From Micrococcaceae bacterium Sec5.7 (GTDB lineage Bacteria > Actinomycetota > Actinomycetes > Actinomycetales > Micrococcaceae), in assembly GCA_039636785.1 (NCBI GenBank), contig CP144169.1, positions 1,488,001 through 1,552,000 of the forward strand: 64,000 nt of DNA, in the 5' to 3' direction. Below, piece by piece: positions 19,503 through 28,092 of this stretch (positions are counted from its first letter, which is position 1; every line of letters begins with the position of its first letter). Both the position numbers and the translations under genes were made by a program. Below the pieces are notes generated by a model. That model was not told the DNA's origin and did not search any database. It saw only the letters and a list, made by a program, of their open reading frames with translations.

Positions 19503-19518
19503 GCGGCGCTTGCCGGCG

Positions 19519-20901
19519 TCAGTCGCCCCTGGTCCCGAAAACGATCTCGTCCCAGCTCGGGACGCTTGACCTCTTGGGCTTGGACGGCTGGCGTTCCGGT
19601 TGCTCCGGGTCATGCCCAGTGCGGGATTCGGATCCGGAGTCATTCTGGTTCCGCCGGGAGCTTCCGCCACCCAGCAGTTCCTCCAGGCCCACGCTGGTGG
19701 TTGGTGAATCATCTCCGGCCTTCGCGGGGGCCGCTGGGTTGGCCGGGGTGGCACGGGTGGCCGGGGTGGCAGGGCGCAGCGGCGAGGCCACAATAGTGAT
19801 CTCCCGCGTTTCCGTGCTGACGCCGTCATGGAGTTTCAGGGTGTCATCTTCAGTGTCATGTTGCCTCGGCAGGAGGCTGAGCCGGGACAGCATCGAGGGG
19901 CGGCCCTCACGCTTGCGTGTCAGCTGATCATGCTTCGCGGCAGGTGCCTCTGATTCGTCCTCATCTGCCGCTGCGTGGCCTGATGCCGCCGACTCTGCCT
20001 CCGGCTGCCCGGTTACTTCGGATGGCCTGGGATGAGCTGCGGGGACGCCGTTGGTCAGGAGCAGAGCCAGAGCATCGTCGCCGTCTTCGTCGACTCCCAG
20101 GCGCTGTCCGCGTCGAGAACGAAGCATGTCAAGCAGCCCGTCAGCTTCCTTTCCGGCGCTGGAGCTGCTACCGGCGCCTCCGTGGCCGGCGCCGTTCCGG
20201 GCTGCTGCCTCGGCGTCGGTCTCGAAGTCAAAGGGACGGTCTGAAACCGCAGAAAGGCGACGTGCCGGAAGGGGGCCGTCCAGTGGTTCGAGCTCGCTGA
20301 GCTGCTGGGCCCAACGGTTTGCGTTCTGGAGGATCTTACGGGAGGGGATGAACGTCCACATGGCCGGCGGCTCTTCGCCGATGCCGGATTTTCCGTCCTG
20401 GTTGGTGCGGAAGCGGGCAACCACAGTCCAGCTCCCGTCAGGGCGACGCCAGGAATCCCACTCAACGGATGAGGACTCAATGCCGTGTGCCGTCAGCCGG
20501 TGTGCCACCATGTCGCCCAGGGAGGCGGGGTTGTCGCCGAACACGGAGCGGTAGATGTCATGGCCCGGGGCCGGGGAAGCGACTTCTACCTTCCGGGCCT
20601 GCTGGGCGACGTATTCACGCTCGGCCAGAACAGGGCCCTCATACCGTTCAACCTTCGGCAAAGGCATGCCCGAGAGCTCGGCAACCTCCGTGGCGGTTGC
20701 GCCGCTGCGGATCCTTGCCTGGATATCACGGGGGGACATGGCAACGGCGGCAGCGCCGGCACCGCCCGCCGTCTTCACGGGCGGCCTGCTGGCCGCCCGC
20801 AATGCTTCGTCGATGGGCAGCTGGAACATCTCGCTGCCGGCGCCGCTTAACAGAAGATGACTTCCGTCGTCGTGGACGCCTACAAGCCGTAGATCCTGCA
20901 T
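19519..20901 (-). CDS. sepH: Septation protein SepH
   Basis: 460 residues. SepH is an actinobacterial cell-division protein that binds FtsZ through an N-terminal helix-turn-helix-containing DUF3071 domain and promotes Z-ring assembly. Visible: MQDLRLVGVHDDGSHLLL start, helix-turn-helix segment ATEVAELSGMPLPKVERYEGPVLAEREYV, DIYRSVFGDNP, then a long disordered acidic and Ala/Pro-rich tail ending in SVPSWDEIVFG, the typical SepH C-terminus. The ATG at 20901 has GGAGGATTTGT upstream; the open frame extends 64 codons further but without family resemblance. Convergent with tdk. Confidence 0.92.
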   Translation of the reverse strand: MQDLRLVGVHDDGSHLLLSGAGSEMFQLPIDEALRAASRPPVKTAGGAGAAAVAMSPRDIQARIRSGATATEVAELSGMPLPKVERYEGPVLAEREYVAQQARKVEVASPAPGHDIYRSVFGDNPASLGDMVAHRLTAHGIESSSVEWDSWRRPDGSWTVVARFRTNQDGKSGIGEEPPAMWTFIPSRKILQNANRWAQQLSELEPLDGPLPARRLSAVSDRPFDFETDAEAAARNGAGHGGAGSSSSAGKEADGLLDMLRSRRGQRLGVDEDGDDALALLLTNGVPAAHPRPSEVTGQPEAESAASGHAAADEDESEAPAAKHDQLTRKREGRPSMLSRLSLLPRQHDTEDDTLKLHDGVSTETREITIVASPLRPATPATRATPANPAAPAKAGDDSPTTSVGLEELLGGGSSRRNQNDSGSESRTGHDPEQPERQPSKPKRSSVPSWDEIVFGTRGD

Positions 20902-21164
20902 ACAAATCCTCCACCCTGGCATTACTATCAATCGAAACTCTGCCACCCGGCACCGCCCTTTCCGGTTAAGACAGAGGGCGCGCCGCGATATTCCGCGACT
21001 TTCCGGCTCCCTGCGGCCGGGTTGGAAAAGCAGATCCGGCGAACTCTGGCTTTTGCCGGCCGCTTGAGGAAAAATGTGCCCCGGATCGGGCACAAACCGG
21101 GGGTGCCCGGCGTTATGAAGGATGAATCATCCAGCGAGTGAAAACGGAGTGTGGGCAACAGACA

Positions 21165-21464
21165 ATGGCGACAGACTACGATGCGCCGAGGAAGTCAGAA
21201 GAAGACCTCAACGAGAATTCCATTGAGGAGTTGAAGTCCCGCCGTTCCGACAAACCAACAGCCGCGCTGGAAGAGGATGAAACCGATCTGGCCGAGGGCT
21301 ACGAACTCCCCGGAGCGGATTTGTCCGGCGAGGAACTGCTGGTGCTCGTGATGCCGGCACAGGCTGACGAATTCACCTGTGCGTCCTGCTTCCTGGTACG
21401 CCACCGCTCGCAGATCACCCGTGAAAAAGACGGACTCATATACTGCACGGACTGCGAAAGCTGA
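21165..21464 (+). CDS. DUF4193 zinc-ribbon-like small protein
   Basis: 99 residues. The start MATDYDAPR and the C-terminal CASCFLVRHRSQ... with a final CTDC give two Cys pairs typical of DUF4193, a small acidic actinobacterial protein. Function unknown. The ATG at 21165 is the family start; an in-frame GTG nine codons earlier is less likely. Divergent from sepH with a 263-base control region. Confidence 0.87.
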   Translation: MATDYDAPRKSEEDLNENSIEELKSRRSDKPTAALEEDETDLAEGYELPGADLSGEELLVLVMPAQADEFTCASCFLVRHRSQITREKDGLIYCTDCES

Positions 21465-21494
21465 GCACTTCCGGATGCGCAGGACCGGGACGAG

Positions 21495-21983
21495 CTACCG
21501 GGACGTAAGCGCCGCGACCAGCTCTTCGGGACGTCTCGTGGATGCGAGCCAGTACGGCGTGCGGTCTGAGGGATCCGTGATTTCAATCCTCACCACAGGG
21601 TCAATCCAGCCACGGATGCACAGATAGGCGAGACCGTTGAGCCGGGTCCCGCGTTCCGCAGTGGCCTCCTTGGTCCGGAATGCACGGACGTCACCGATGA
21701 ACCTGCGTTCGATGCTGGCCCGGCCCACCTGAAGGGATTCCGGCGTGACAGTAATGGCCGGCGTTGAAAGAACCAGCATGACAGCAATGATCGCGAAGAG
21801 CACCGCCGCCGCCGTATAACCCGCCGCCATGCTGATGGGTGCGAAGACCAGAATGCCAGCTCCGGCCAGGCCGGCCGCAATCAGCCAGATCCAGATGGTC
21901 GGCCACAGTTTTTCGCTGAAAAGGGTTGTGGTTCCGGCGGATGAGCTGTTGGAGGCAGGCACAGCTGCGCTTGATTCGGGCAT
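21495..21983 (-). CDS. DUF3093 membrane protein
   Basis: 162 residues. Two adjacent transmembrane helices (IWIWLIAAGLAGAGILVF and YTAAAVLFAIIAVMLVL), followed by a soluble part containing the family's VGRASIERRFIGDV and WIDPVVRIEITDPSDRTPYWL segments. DUF3093 is a conserved actinobacterial family found beside dut. Function unknown. Divergent from dut. Confidence 0.87.
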   Translation of the reverse strand: MPESSAAVPASNSSSAGTTTLFSEKLWPTIWIWLIAAGLAGAGILVFAPISMAAGYTAAAVLFAIIAVMLVLSTPAITVTPESLQVGRASIERRFIGDVRAFRTKEATAERGTRLNGLAYLCIRGWIDPVVRIEITDPSDRTPYWLASTRRPEELVAALTSR

Positions 21984-22073
21984 GCCCCCAGTTTTCCACT
22001 TTTCCCGGGCTAATTCATCTTGGGCCCTGGAAAGCCGCGGCTAGGACGAATTCGTCTGCGCGCGTTAGAGTGA

Positions 22074-22610
22074 ATGACTGTGACTGACGAAACAACCGCC
22101 GTAAAAACTCCGACCCTGAACCACGCCACTGACACCACTGCGGCGTACGGTTCCCCCACCTTGCAGGTGCAGCTGAAAATGCTTGACGCCGGGTTGGAAG
22201 CCCCTTCCTATGCGCACCCCGGTGACGCCGGGGCAGATCTCCGCGCACGCAACGACGTTGTGCTGGAGCCTGGCGAGCGGCGGCTGGTACCCACTGGTGT
22301 TTCCATCGCCCTGCCGGACGGCTTTGTGGCCCTGATCCATCCGCGTTCGGGGCTCGCCGCGAAACATGGACTGACAGTGGTGAATGCCCCGGGGACCGTT
22401 GACGCCGGCTACCGCGGTGAAATCGCCGTTACGCTGCTGAATACGGACCGACACCATGCCATTGAACTCAGGCGCGGCGATAGAATTGCACAGATGGTTA
22501 TCCAGCGCGTGGAGTACGCGGAATTCGTCACCGTGAATGAATTGGGCGCATCGGTGCGCGGCGCCGGGGGCTTCGGTTCCACAGGCGGCTTCGCCGCGCC
22601 GGTAGCCTGA
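22074..22610 (+). CDS. dut: dUTP diphosphatase
   Basis: 178 residues. Hydrolyses dUTP to dUMP and pyrophosphate, keeping uracil out of DNA and feeding dTMP synthesis. All five trimeric dUTPase motifs are present in order: GDAGADLRA; HPRSGLAAKHGLTVVN; GTVDAGYRGEI; RRGDRIAQMVIQ; RGAGGFGSTGG. The N-terminal 25 residues precede the usual start of the fold. DUF3710 and OB-fold genes follow, the common actinobacterial neighbourhood. Confidence 0.96.
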   Translation: MTVTDETTAVKTPTLNHATDTTAAYGSPTLQVQLKMLDAGLEAPSYAHPGDAGADLRARNDVVLEPGERRLVPTGVSIALPDGFVALIHPRSGLAAKHGLTVVNAPGTVDAGYRGEIAVTLLNTDRHHAIELRRGDRIAQMVIQRVEYAEFVTVNELGASVRGAGGFGSTGGFAAPVA

Positions 22611-22721
22611 GGGCGCACCGGCAACGGCACTGCAGGCACAAGACCCGCAGCCGGACGCTGCAGAACCGAAGCGGGCCCAGGTGGACCGGTGCGGCAAGAT
22701 CACAACTAAGGAGACAACCCG

Positions 22722-23453
22722 ATGGTTTTTGGGCGTGGCAGAAAAGCCAAGAAGGAAGAAGCAGCTGAGGCCGCGGAAACCCAGGAGACCACTGCAGCGG
22801 ATTCCACGGTCGAAGCCCCGGAGGGCGCCGGCCGGAGCGTCAGCGGTCCCTTCGATGTCTCCGAAATCAAGAGCCACGATGGATACGTCGATCTCGGCGC
22901 TCTCCTGATCGCGCCACGCGACGGTCTGCAGTTGAGGCTGGAGGTTGAGGAAGCCACCCAGCGGGTTGTGGCAGTGACCTTGGACCTCAAGGGCTCAAGC
23001 CTGCAGCTGCAGGCATTTGCTGCACCCAAGTCCGAGGGCCTGTGGGACGAGATCCGTGAGCAGATCGGGCAGTCCGTAGGCAGCCAGGGCGGCCAGATCG
23101 AGGAGGTCCAGGGTGGCTTCGGCACCGAGCTCGTGGCCAAGTTGCCGGCCGGTGCGGCCGATGGCAACAGGGGATATCGCGTGGCCCGCTTTATCGGCGT
23201 CGACGGTCCCCGCTGGTTCCTCCGCGGCGTCTTCGGCGGCGACGCTGCCATGGACCGCGATGCTGCAGCCGGGCTGGAGGAATTGTTCCGGCAGATCGTC
23301 GTGATCCGCGGAGACAGCCCCATGCCGCCCCGCGATCTTCTGCAGCTTCGACTCCCCAAGGACGCCACCGGAACCGCACCCCAGGGCGCGCCTGAGTTCG
23401 AGCCGGAGTTCGAGCAACCGGAACGCGGGCCGGAGATCACCCAGATTGGCTGA
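22722..23453 (+). CDS. DUF3710 family protein
   Basis: 243 residues. A Lys/Glu/Ala-rich leader (residues 5-30), then the DUF3710 core: GPFDVSEIKSHDGYVDLGALLIAP, SLQLQAFAAPKSEGLWDEIR, GYRVARFIGVDGPRWFLRG. A soluble actinobacterial family without a known function. A conserved neighbour of dut and the OB-fold gene downstream. Confidence 0.88.
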   Translation: MVFGRGRKAKKEEAAEAAETQETTAADSTVEAPEGAGRSVSGPFDVSEIKSHDGYVDLGALLIAPRDGLQLRLEVEEATQRVVAVTLDLKGSSLQLQAFAAPKSEGLWDEIREQIGQSVGSQGGQIEEVQGGFGTELVAKLPAGAADGNRGYRVARFIGVDGPRWFLRGVFGGDAAMDRDAAAGLEELFRQIVVIRGDSPMPPRDLLQLRLPKDATGTAPQGAPEFEPEFEQPERGPEITQIG

Positions 23454-23487
23454 ATCGCCCGGCCGTGCCCAAGGGCCGGAGGTTCCT

Positions 23488-23838
23488 GTGAGCAGGCTCC
23501 CTGAACGGGGCCGCGTGCTGTGCCACGGGATGATCGAATCCGTCACGTATATGCCGGCCAACCAGGTGGCGGCATTCACCGCGATCGTTACCGACCCGGA
23601 AGGTCCCAGGCGGAGGCCCCCTGCCGGTGCTGTTCCCGGAAACACCGCCTCCGAACGCAGACGCGGTGTTTCCGCCCGCCGTGACCGTCTTCGTGTCATC
23701 TGGCTGGGACGGCGTCGTGTTCCCGGCATTGATGCAGGCACCGAACTTCGCCTCGAGGGCATGCTGACCATAAGCGACGGGCTGCCCACCATCTTTAATC
23801 CCCGCTACGAAATACTATCCCGCCAGGAGAACCAATGA
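23488..23838 (+). CDS. OB-fold nucleic-acid-binding-like protein
   Basis: About 116 residues. The GTG at 23488 is chosen because GGAGG lies five bases upstream; a TTG at 23446 overlapping the previous stop would add 14 residues. The pattern GRVLCHGMIESVTYMPANQVAAFTAIV... LRVIWLGRRRVPGIDAGTELRLEGML fits the RecG-like OB-fold proteins found after DUF3710. The internal stretch PRRRPPAGAVPGNTASERR is a lineage-specific loop. It overlaps the DUF3159 gene by four bases. Confidence 0.78.
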   Translation: MSRLPERGRVLCHGMIESVTYMPANQVAAFTAIVTDPEGPRRRPPAGAVPGNTASERRRGVSARRDRLRVIWLGRRRVPGIDAGTELRLEGMLTISDGLPTIFNPRYEILSRQENQ

Positions 23839-24596
23839 CGCAGTCCGAGCAGCCGGATCCGGCATCCGGGAGTCCAAAGCCCGGCGCCCCGCAGGAGCCC
23901 CCTTCAGCCGCCGCACTGGCGGAAGGGTATGCGGCCAAGGCCGGGTTGCACCGTACCATCGACGGCCGGATCGACGTCCTCAAGAGCGCCGGCGGCGTCC
24001 AGGGAATCGCCGAGAGCATCCTGCCCGGACTGGTGTTCCTGATCTGTTTCACCGTTACGCGCGAGTTGACCTGGTCCCTTATTGCCGCCCTGGCCATGGC
24101 CGCTGTGTTCACAGTTGTCCGCCTTGTCCAGCGCCGTCCGCTCACGCAGGCGCTTGCGGGTGTTGTGGGCGTCGGCATCTCAGCCTGGCTGGCCAACACA
24201 ACCGGCAAGGCAGAAGACTTTTATGTTCCTGGATTCTTCACCAATGCCGCGTACATCGTTGCCATGGTCATCTCCATCGCCGTGAAGTGGCCGGTGGCCG
24301 GACTGCTGTTCGGCTTTCTCCGGAACGAAGGGCTGGACTGGCGCAGGAATCCTGCCCGCCTGAAGGCCTACCGCCTGGGCACCTGGATCATCGTCGCGGT
24401 GCTGGTTCTCCGGCTCCTGGTGCAGGTGCCGTTGTACTTCATGGGTGAAGACGGCCTGGCGGGTCTGGCCACCACGCGCCTGATCATGGGCGCCCCGCTG
24501 TACATTCTGGGACTGTGGGTGGCATGGCTGATTACCAGACCCGCGCCCGCCGCTCCCGACACTCAGCCGTCGAAGGCGTCGTCCTCCGAAGGATGA
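23835..24596 (+). CDS. DUF3159 membrane protein
   Basis: 253 residues. A hydrophilic N-terminus (about 50 residues) is followed by about six hydrophobic helices: ILPGLVFLICFTV, LIAALAMAAVFTVVRLV, AYIVAMVISIAVKWPVAGLLFG and others, with conserved RNEGLDWRR. This matches DUF3159, a conserved actinobacterial membrane family of unknown function. The ATG overlaps the OB-fold stop. The 3' end overlaps the converging TrkA-like gene by 34 bases. Confidence 0.86.
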   Translation: MTQSEQPDPASGSPKPGAPQEPPSAAALAEGYAAKAGLHRTIDGRIDVLKSAGGVQGIAESILPGLVFLICFTVTRELTWSLIAALAMAAVFTVVRLVQRRPLTQALAGVVGVGISAWLANTTGKAEDFYVPGFFTNAAYIVAMVISIAVKWPVAGLLFGFLRNEGLDWRRNPARLKAYRLGTWIIVAVLVLRLLVQVPLYFMGEDGLAGLATTRLIMGAPLYILGLWVAWLITRPAPAAPDTQPSKASSSEG

Positions 24597-25324
24597 GCCG
24601 GCCGGCTGAATTCCTCTTCCTGGCCGGGCGCTGAGACCCGCGCGTCAGCCTCGGGCTGGTCCGCCGACTCCGGGGCCAGCAGCGCACGCAGCTGGTCCTC
24701 GGCAGCGATCGTGGTGACAAAGAACAGTTCGTCGCCGCCGTCGATCACGTCATCGCGGCTGGGCGTGATGGGAGCCTGATCCCGGAGAATGGCCACAAGG
24801 GTGGAGTCTTCGGGCCAGTCAATGCCACCGACAGTCAGACCGATGACGTGGGAGTCATGGGGGACCGTGAATTCAACAAGGGATGAGACACCCGTCTGAA
24901 GCGTCAGTAGCCGGACGAGGTCACCGATTTCAACGGCCTCCTCCACAAGGGCGGTCATCAGCTGCGGTGTGTTCACCGCGACGTCCACGCCCCACGAATC
25001 GTTGAACATCCAGTCGTTCTTGGGGTTATTGACACGTCCCACCGTGCGGCCCACACCGAATTCGGTCTTGGCCAGGAGGGAAACCACGAGGTTGACCTTG
25101 TCATCACCGGTGGCGGAAACCACCACTTCGGCATCTTCAAGCTTGGCGTCCTGCAGCGTGCTGAGCTCACAGGCATCTCCCACCAGCCAGTGGGCGCCGC
25201 GGAGACCGCTGCGGCCAATGACCTCAGGTTTGAGATCGATCAGCAAGATCTCGTGTTTATGGGCCAGCAGCTCGCGGGCAATCGAGGATCCGACGCTTCC
25301 CGCGCCGACAATAACGACTTTCAC
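24563..25324 (-). CDS. TrkA-family (RCK) potassium channel/transport regulator, second of pair
   Basis: 253 residues. The Rossmann NAD-binding RCK_N domain begins VVIVGAGSVGSSIARELL, with an acidic ribose-binding residue in LLIDLKPE. An RCK_C portion follows (SLVEFTVPHDSHVIGLTVG...). The last 40 residues are acidic and disordered. Such proteins gate potassium transporters in response to nucleotides. The GTG start overlaps the stop of the upstream paralogue by one base (TAGTG), so the two are translationally coupled. Equivalent to the CeoB/CeoC pair of mycobacteria by arrangement. Confidence 0.88.
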   Translation of the reverse strand: MKVVIVGAGSVGSSIARELLAHKHEILLIDLKPEVIGRSGLRGAHWLVGDACELSTLQDAKLEDAEVVVSATGDDKVNLVVSLLAKTEFGVGRTVGRVNNPKNDWMFNDSWGVDVAVNTPQLMTALVEEAVEIGDLVRLLTLQTGVSSLVEFTVPHDSHVIGLTVGGIDWPEDSTLVAILRDQAPITPSRDDVIDGGDELFFVTTIAAEDQLRALLAPESADQPEADARVSAPGQEEEFSRPAHPSEDDAFDG

Positions 25325-25995
25325 TACGACTCCTTGACGGGCTCTTTGGCAAGAACCTGGGCAACTTCGGTGCTTCGGTCCACCCTCAGCATGGCGTGGA
25401 CGGTATCGCCTTCCTGATACGCGGTTCCCGGGGCGGGCAGTATGCCTTCACCGAAACGCGTGAGGTAGGCAATCCGGATGTCGGCGGCTTTTTCGATGGC
25501 GCCCACGGGGCGACCGATCCAGCCCGCATTCAGGTCCAATTCGGCCAGCAACAGCCGGCCGGAGGGTTCGCGGAAATCACCGACCAGGTGCTGCTCCGGA
25601 AGAATACGCCGCAGTACCTGGTCCGCGCTCCAGCGGACCGCGGCCACCGTGGGGATTCCAAGGCGCTGGTAGATCTCGGCGCGGCCCGGATCGTAGATTC
25701 TCGCCACAACGTGGGGGACATGGAAGGTCTCGCGGGCAACCCGCGTGGCCAGGATGTTGGAATTGTCTCCGCTGGACACGGCAGCGAAGGCATAGGCCTC
25801 CGCGACGCCGGCGTGTTTGAGGGTTTCCCTGTCGAAGCCCACGCCGGTGACTTTCCGGCCGGTGAAACCGGGGCGCAACCGGCGGAAGGCGCGGTCATCC
25901 TGATCGATGATTGCCACTGAATGGCCAGCGTCCTCGAGCGTATGCGCCAGGGTTGCCCCTACCCGGCCACAACCCATAATCACGAAGTGCGCCAC
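25324..25995 (-). CDS. TrkA-family (RCK) potassium transport regulator, first of pair
   Basis: 223 residues. VAHFVIMGCGRVGATLAHTLE is the NAD-binding motif of RCK_N, and IIDQDDRAF supplies the acidic residue. The RCK_C half starts near LAELDLNAGWIGRPVG. GTG at 25995 with AGGAGG five bases upstream; the open frame extends 29 codons further without family resemblance. Divergent from the APC/KimA-like permease, and therefore likely its regulator (inference). Confidence 0.88.
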   Translation of the reverse strand: MAHFVIMGCGRVGATLAHTLEDAGHSVAIIDQDDRAFRRLRPGFTGRKVTGVGFDRETLKHAGVAEAYAFAAVSSGDNSNILATRVARETFHVPHVVARIYDPGRAEIYQRLGIPTVAAVRWSADQVLRRILPEQHLVGDFREPSGRLLLAELDLNAGWIGRPVGAIEKAADIRIAYLTRFGEGILPAPGTAYQEGDTVHAMLRVDRSTEVAQVLAKEPVKES

Positions 25996-26115
25996 CCATG
26001 CCTCCTCAACTTCATTGCCTGCTCCTGCTGCGTAAGACTCTACCGGCATGCCGCCGGATTGCTGCCGCCGGAATACCGTCATGACATAGCGTGCGAATCA
26101 GACTAGTTTTGTGGA

Positions 26116-28092
26116 GTGCTGACAATACTGAATGCAGTGAAGCGGGTGCTGGTGGGGAGGCCCTTCCGGAATGACCGCCTGGCCCACACCCTGCTGCCGA
26201 AGCGGATTGCGCTTCCGATTTTCGCCTCCGATGCCCTTTCGTCGGTGGCGTATGCGCCTGACGAGATCCTGCTCACGCTTGCCCTTGCGGGGGTCAGCGC
26301 CGTGGCGTTTTCGCCCTGGGTGGGGCTGGCCGTCATGGTGGTGTTGCTCACCGTTGTTGCCTCGTACCGGCAGAATGTCCACGCCTATCCTTCCGGCGGC
26401 GGTGACTACGAGATCGCCAACGTCAACCTGGGCAAATACGCCGGGCTGACGGTGGCCTCGGCCCTGCTGGTGGACTACGTCCTTACGGTGGCGGTGTCCA
26501 TGTCCTCCGCCGCGGCCTACCTGACTACCGCTGTGCCCTCATTGCACGGTCAGCAGGCCCTCATCGCCACCATCGGCGTTGTGCTGCTGGCCCTCGTGAA
26601 TCTGCGCGGAATCAAGGAAGCCGGCAGCGTCTTTGCCGTCCCTACCTACATCTTTATGGCATCCATTCTCGGCATGACAGCAGTGGGCGTCTTCCAGGCC
26701 GCCACCGGGCAGCTCGGCGAGGCTCCCTCCGCGGCGTTCACCATCGTCCCGACAGCAGGGTTTGACGAAGGGCTGGTGGGCCTTGCCGGCGCATTCCTGC
26801 TGCTCCGCGCGTTCTCTTCGGGTGCAGCGGCGCTGACCGGTGTTGAGGCCATCAGCAACGGTGTCCCCAACTTCAAAAAGCCCAAGAGCAAAAACGCCGC
26901 CACCACTTTGCTGCTGTTGGGAGTTATTGGTGCCGCCATGCTTGCCGGGATCATGTACCTCGCCAATGCCACCCGGGTGCACATTGTGCTGGATCCGGCG
27001 ACGGAGTTCCTGCTGAACGGGAAGCCACTGCCGGAGGACTATATCCAGAACCCGGCCATCAGCCAGATTGCCCAGACCATTTTCGGCGCCGGTTCCATCC
27101 CGTTCTACCTCGTCGTCGCCGCCACCGGCGTCATCCTGGTGTTCGCGTCCAACACGGCCTTCAACGGCTTTCCGGTGCTCGGCTCCATCCTGGCCCAGGA
27201 CGGCTATCTCCCGCGCCAGCTGCGCACCAGGGGGGACCGCCTGGCCTTCAGCAACGGCGTCCTCGCGCTGGCAGCCGGGGCGCTGGTGCTGATCGTCGCC
27301 TTCAATGCCGACGTCACAAAGCTCATCCAGCTCTACATCGTGGGCGTGTTCATCTCCTTCACGATGAGCCAGCTGGGCATGATCCGGCACTGGGGGCGGG
27401 AGCTCAAGCTCGCGAAGGACAAGACGCTGCGCCGGCGGATGATCAAGTCACGCACCATCAACATGATCGGCTTCGGCATGACGGCCCTGGTGCTGGTCAT
27501 CGTGCTGATCACCAAGTTTGAACAGGGCGCCTGGATCGCACTGCTGGCCATGCTTGCACTGTTCCTCATCATGTGGAGCATCCGTGCGCACTACGACAAT
27601 GTGGCCAAGGAACTTGCCGTGGACGAGGACTCTTCCCCACGTGCGCTGCCCTCCCGGGTGCATGCCGTGCTGCTGGTTTCACACGTCCGCAAGCCGGTGC
27701 TGCGTGCCCTGGCCTACGCCCGCGCTTCCAGACCGTCCCGGCTGGATGCCATCACCGTGGACATCAACGCGGAGGAAACCGCGCATACGCTGGCGGACTG
27801 GGAAAAGCTTGAAATACCGGTCCCGCTGACGATTCTCGCGAGTCCCTACCGCGAGACCATCACGCCCATCATGGACTACGTCAAGAACATGCGGCGGGAC
27901 TCGCCCCGTGACCTGATTGTGGTCTACATCCCGGAATACGTGGTGGGCAAATGGTGGGAACAGCTGGTCCACAACCAGACGGCACTGCGCATCAAGACCA
28001 GGCTTCACTTTGAACCCGGCGTCATGGTTGCCAGTGTTCCGTGGCAGCTGAAATCATCCGAGGAAGCCAAAAACCTGCAGGATATCCAATGA
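26116..28092 (+). CDS. APC-family permease, KimA-like probable potassium importer
   Basis: 658 residues with about 12 transmembrane helices followed by a C-terminal soluble domain of about 150 residues. LPIFASDALSSVAYAPDEIL in helix 1 and YPSGGGDYEIANVNLG are the hallmarks of the KimA/YdaO branch of APC/KUP-type transporters; in Bacillus, KimA imports potassium. The RCK protein genes immediately divergent support a potassium role, but amino-acid transport cannot be excluded. The GTG at 26116 has only a weak ribosome site, so the true start may be a few codons later. Confidence 0.85.
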   Translation: MLTILNAVKRVLVGRPFRNDRLAHTLLPKRIALPIFASDALSSVAYAPDEILLTLALAGVSAVAFSPWVGLAVMVVLLTVVASYRQNVHAYPSGGGDYEIANVNLGKYAGLTVASALLVDYVLTVAVSMSSAAAYLTTAVPSLHGQQALIATIGVVLLALVNLRGIKEAGSVFAVPTYIFMASILGMTAVGVFQAATGQLGEAPSAAFTIVPTAGFDEGLVGLAGAFLLLRAFSSGAAALTGVEAISNGVPNFKKPKSKNAATTLLLLGVIGAAMLAGIMYLANATRVHIVLDPATEFLLNGKPLPEDYIQNPAISQIAQTIFGAGSIPFYLVVAATGVILVFASNTAFNGFPVLGSILAQDGYLPRQLRTRGDRLAFSNGVLALAAGALVLIVAFNADVTKLIQLYIVGVFISFTMSQLGMIRHWGRELKLAKDKTLRRRMIKSRTINMIGFGMTALVLVIVLITKFEQGAWIALLAMLALFLIMWSIRAHYDNVAKELAVDEDSSPRALPSRVHAVLLVSHVRKPVLRALAYARASRPSRLDAITVDINAEETAHTLADWEKLEIPVPLTILASPYRETITPIMDYVKNMRRDSPRDLIVVYIPEYVVGKWWEQLVHNQTALRIKTRLHFEPGVMVASVPWQLKSSEEAKNLQDIQ

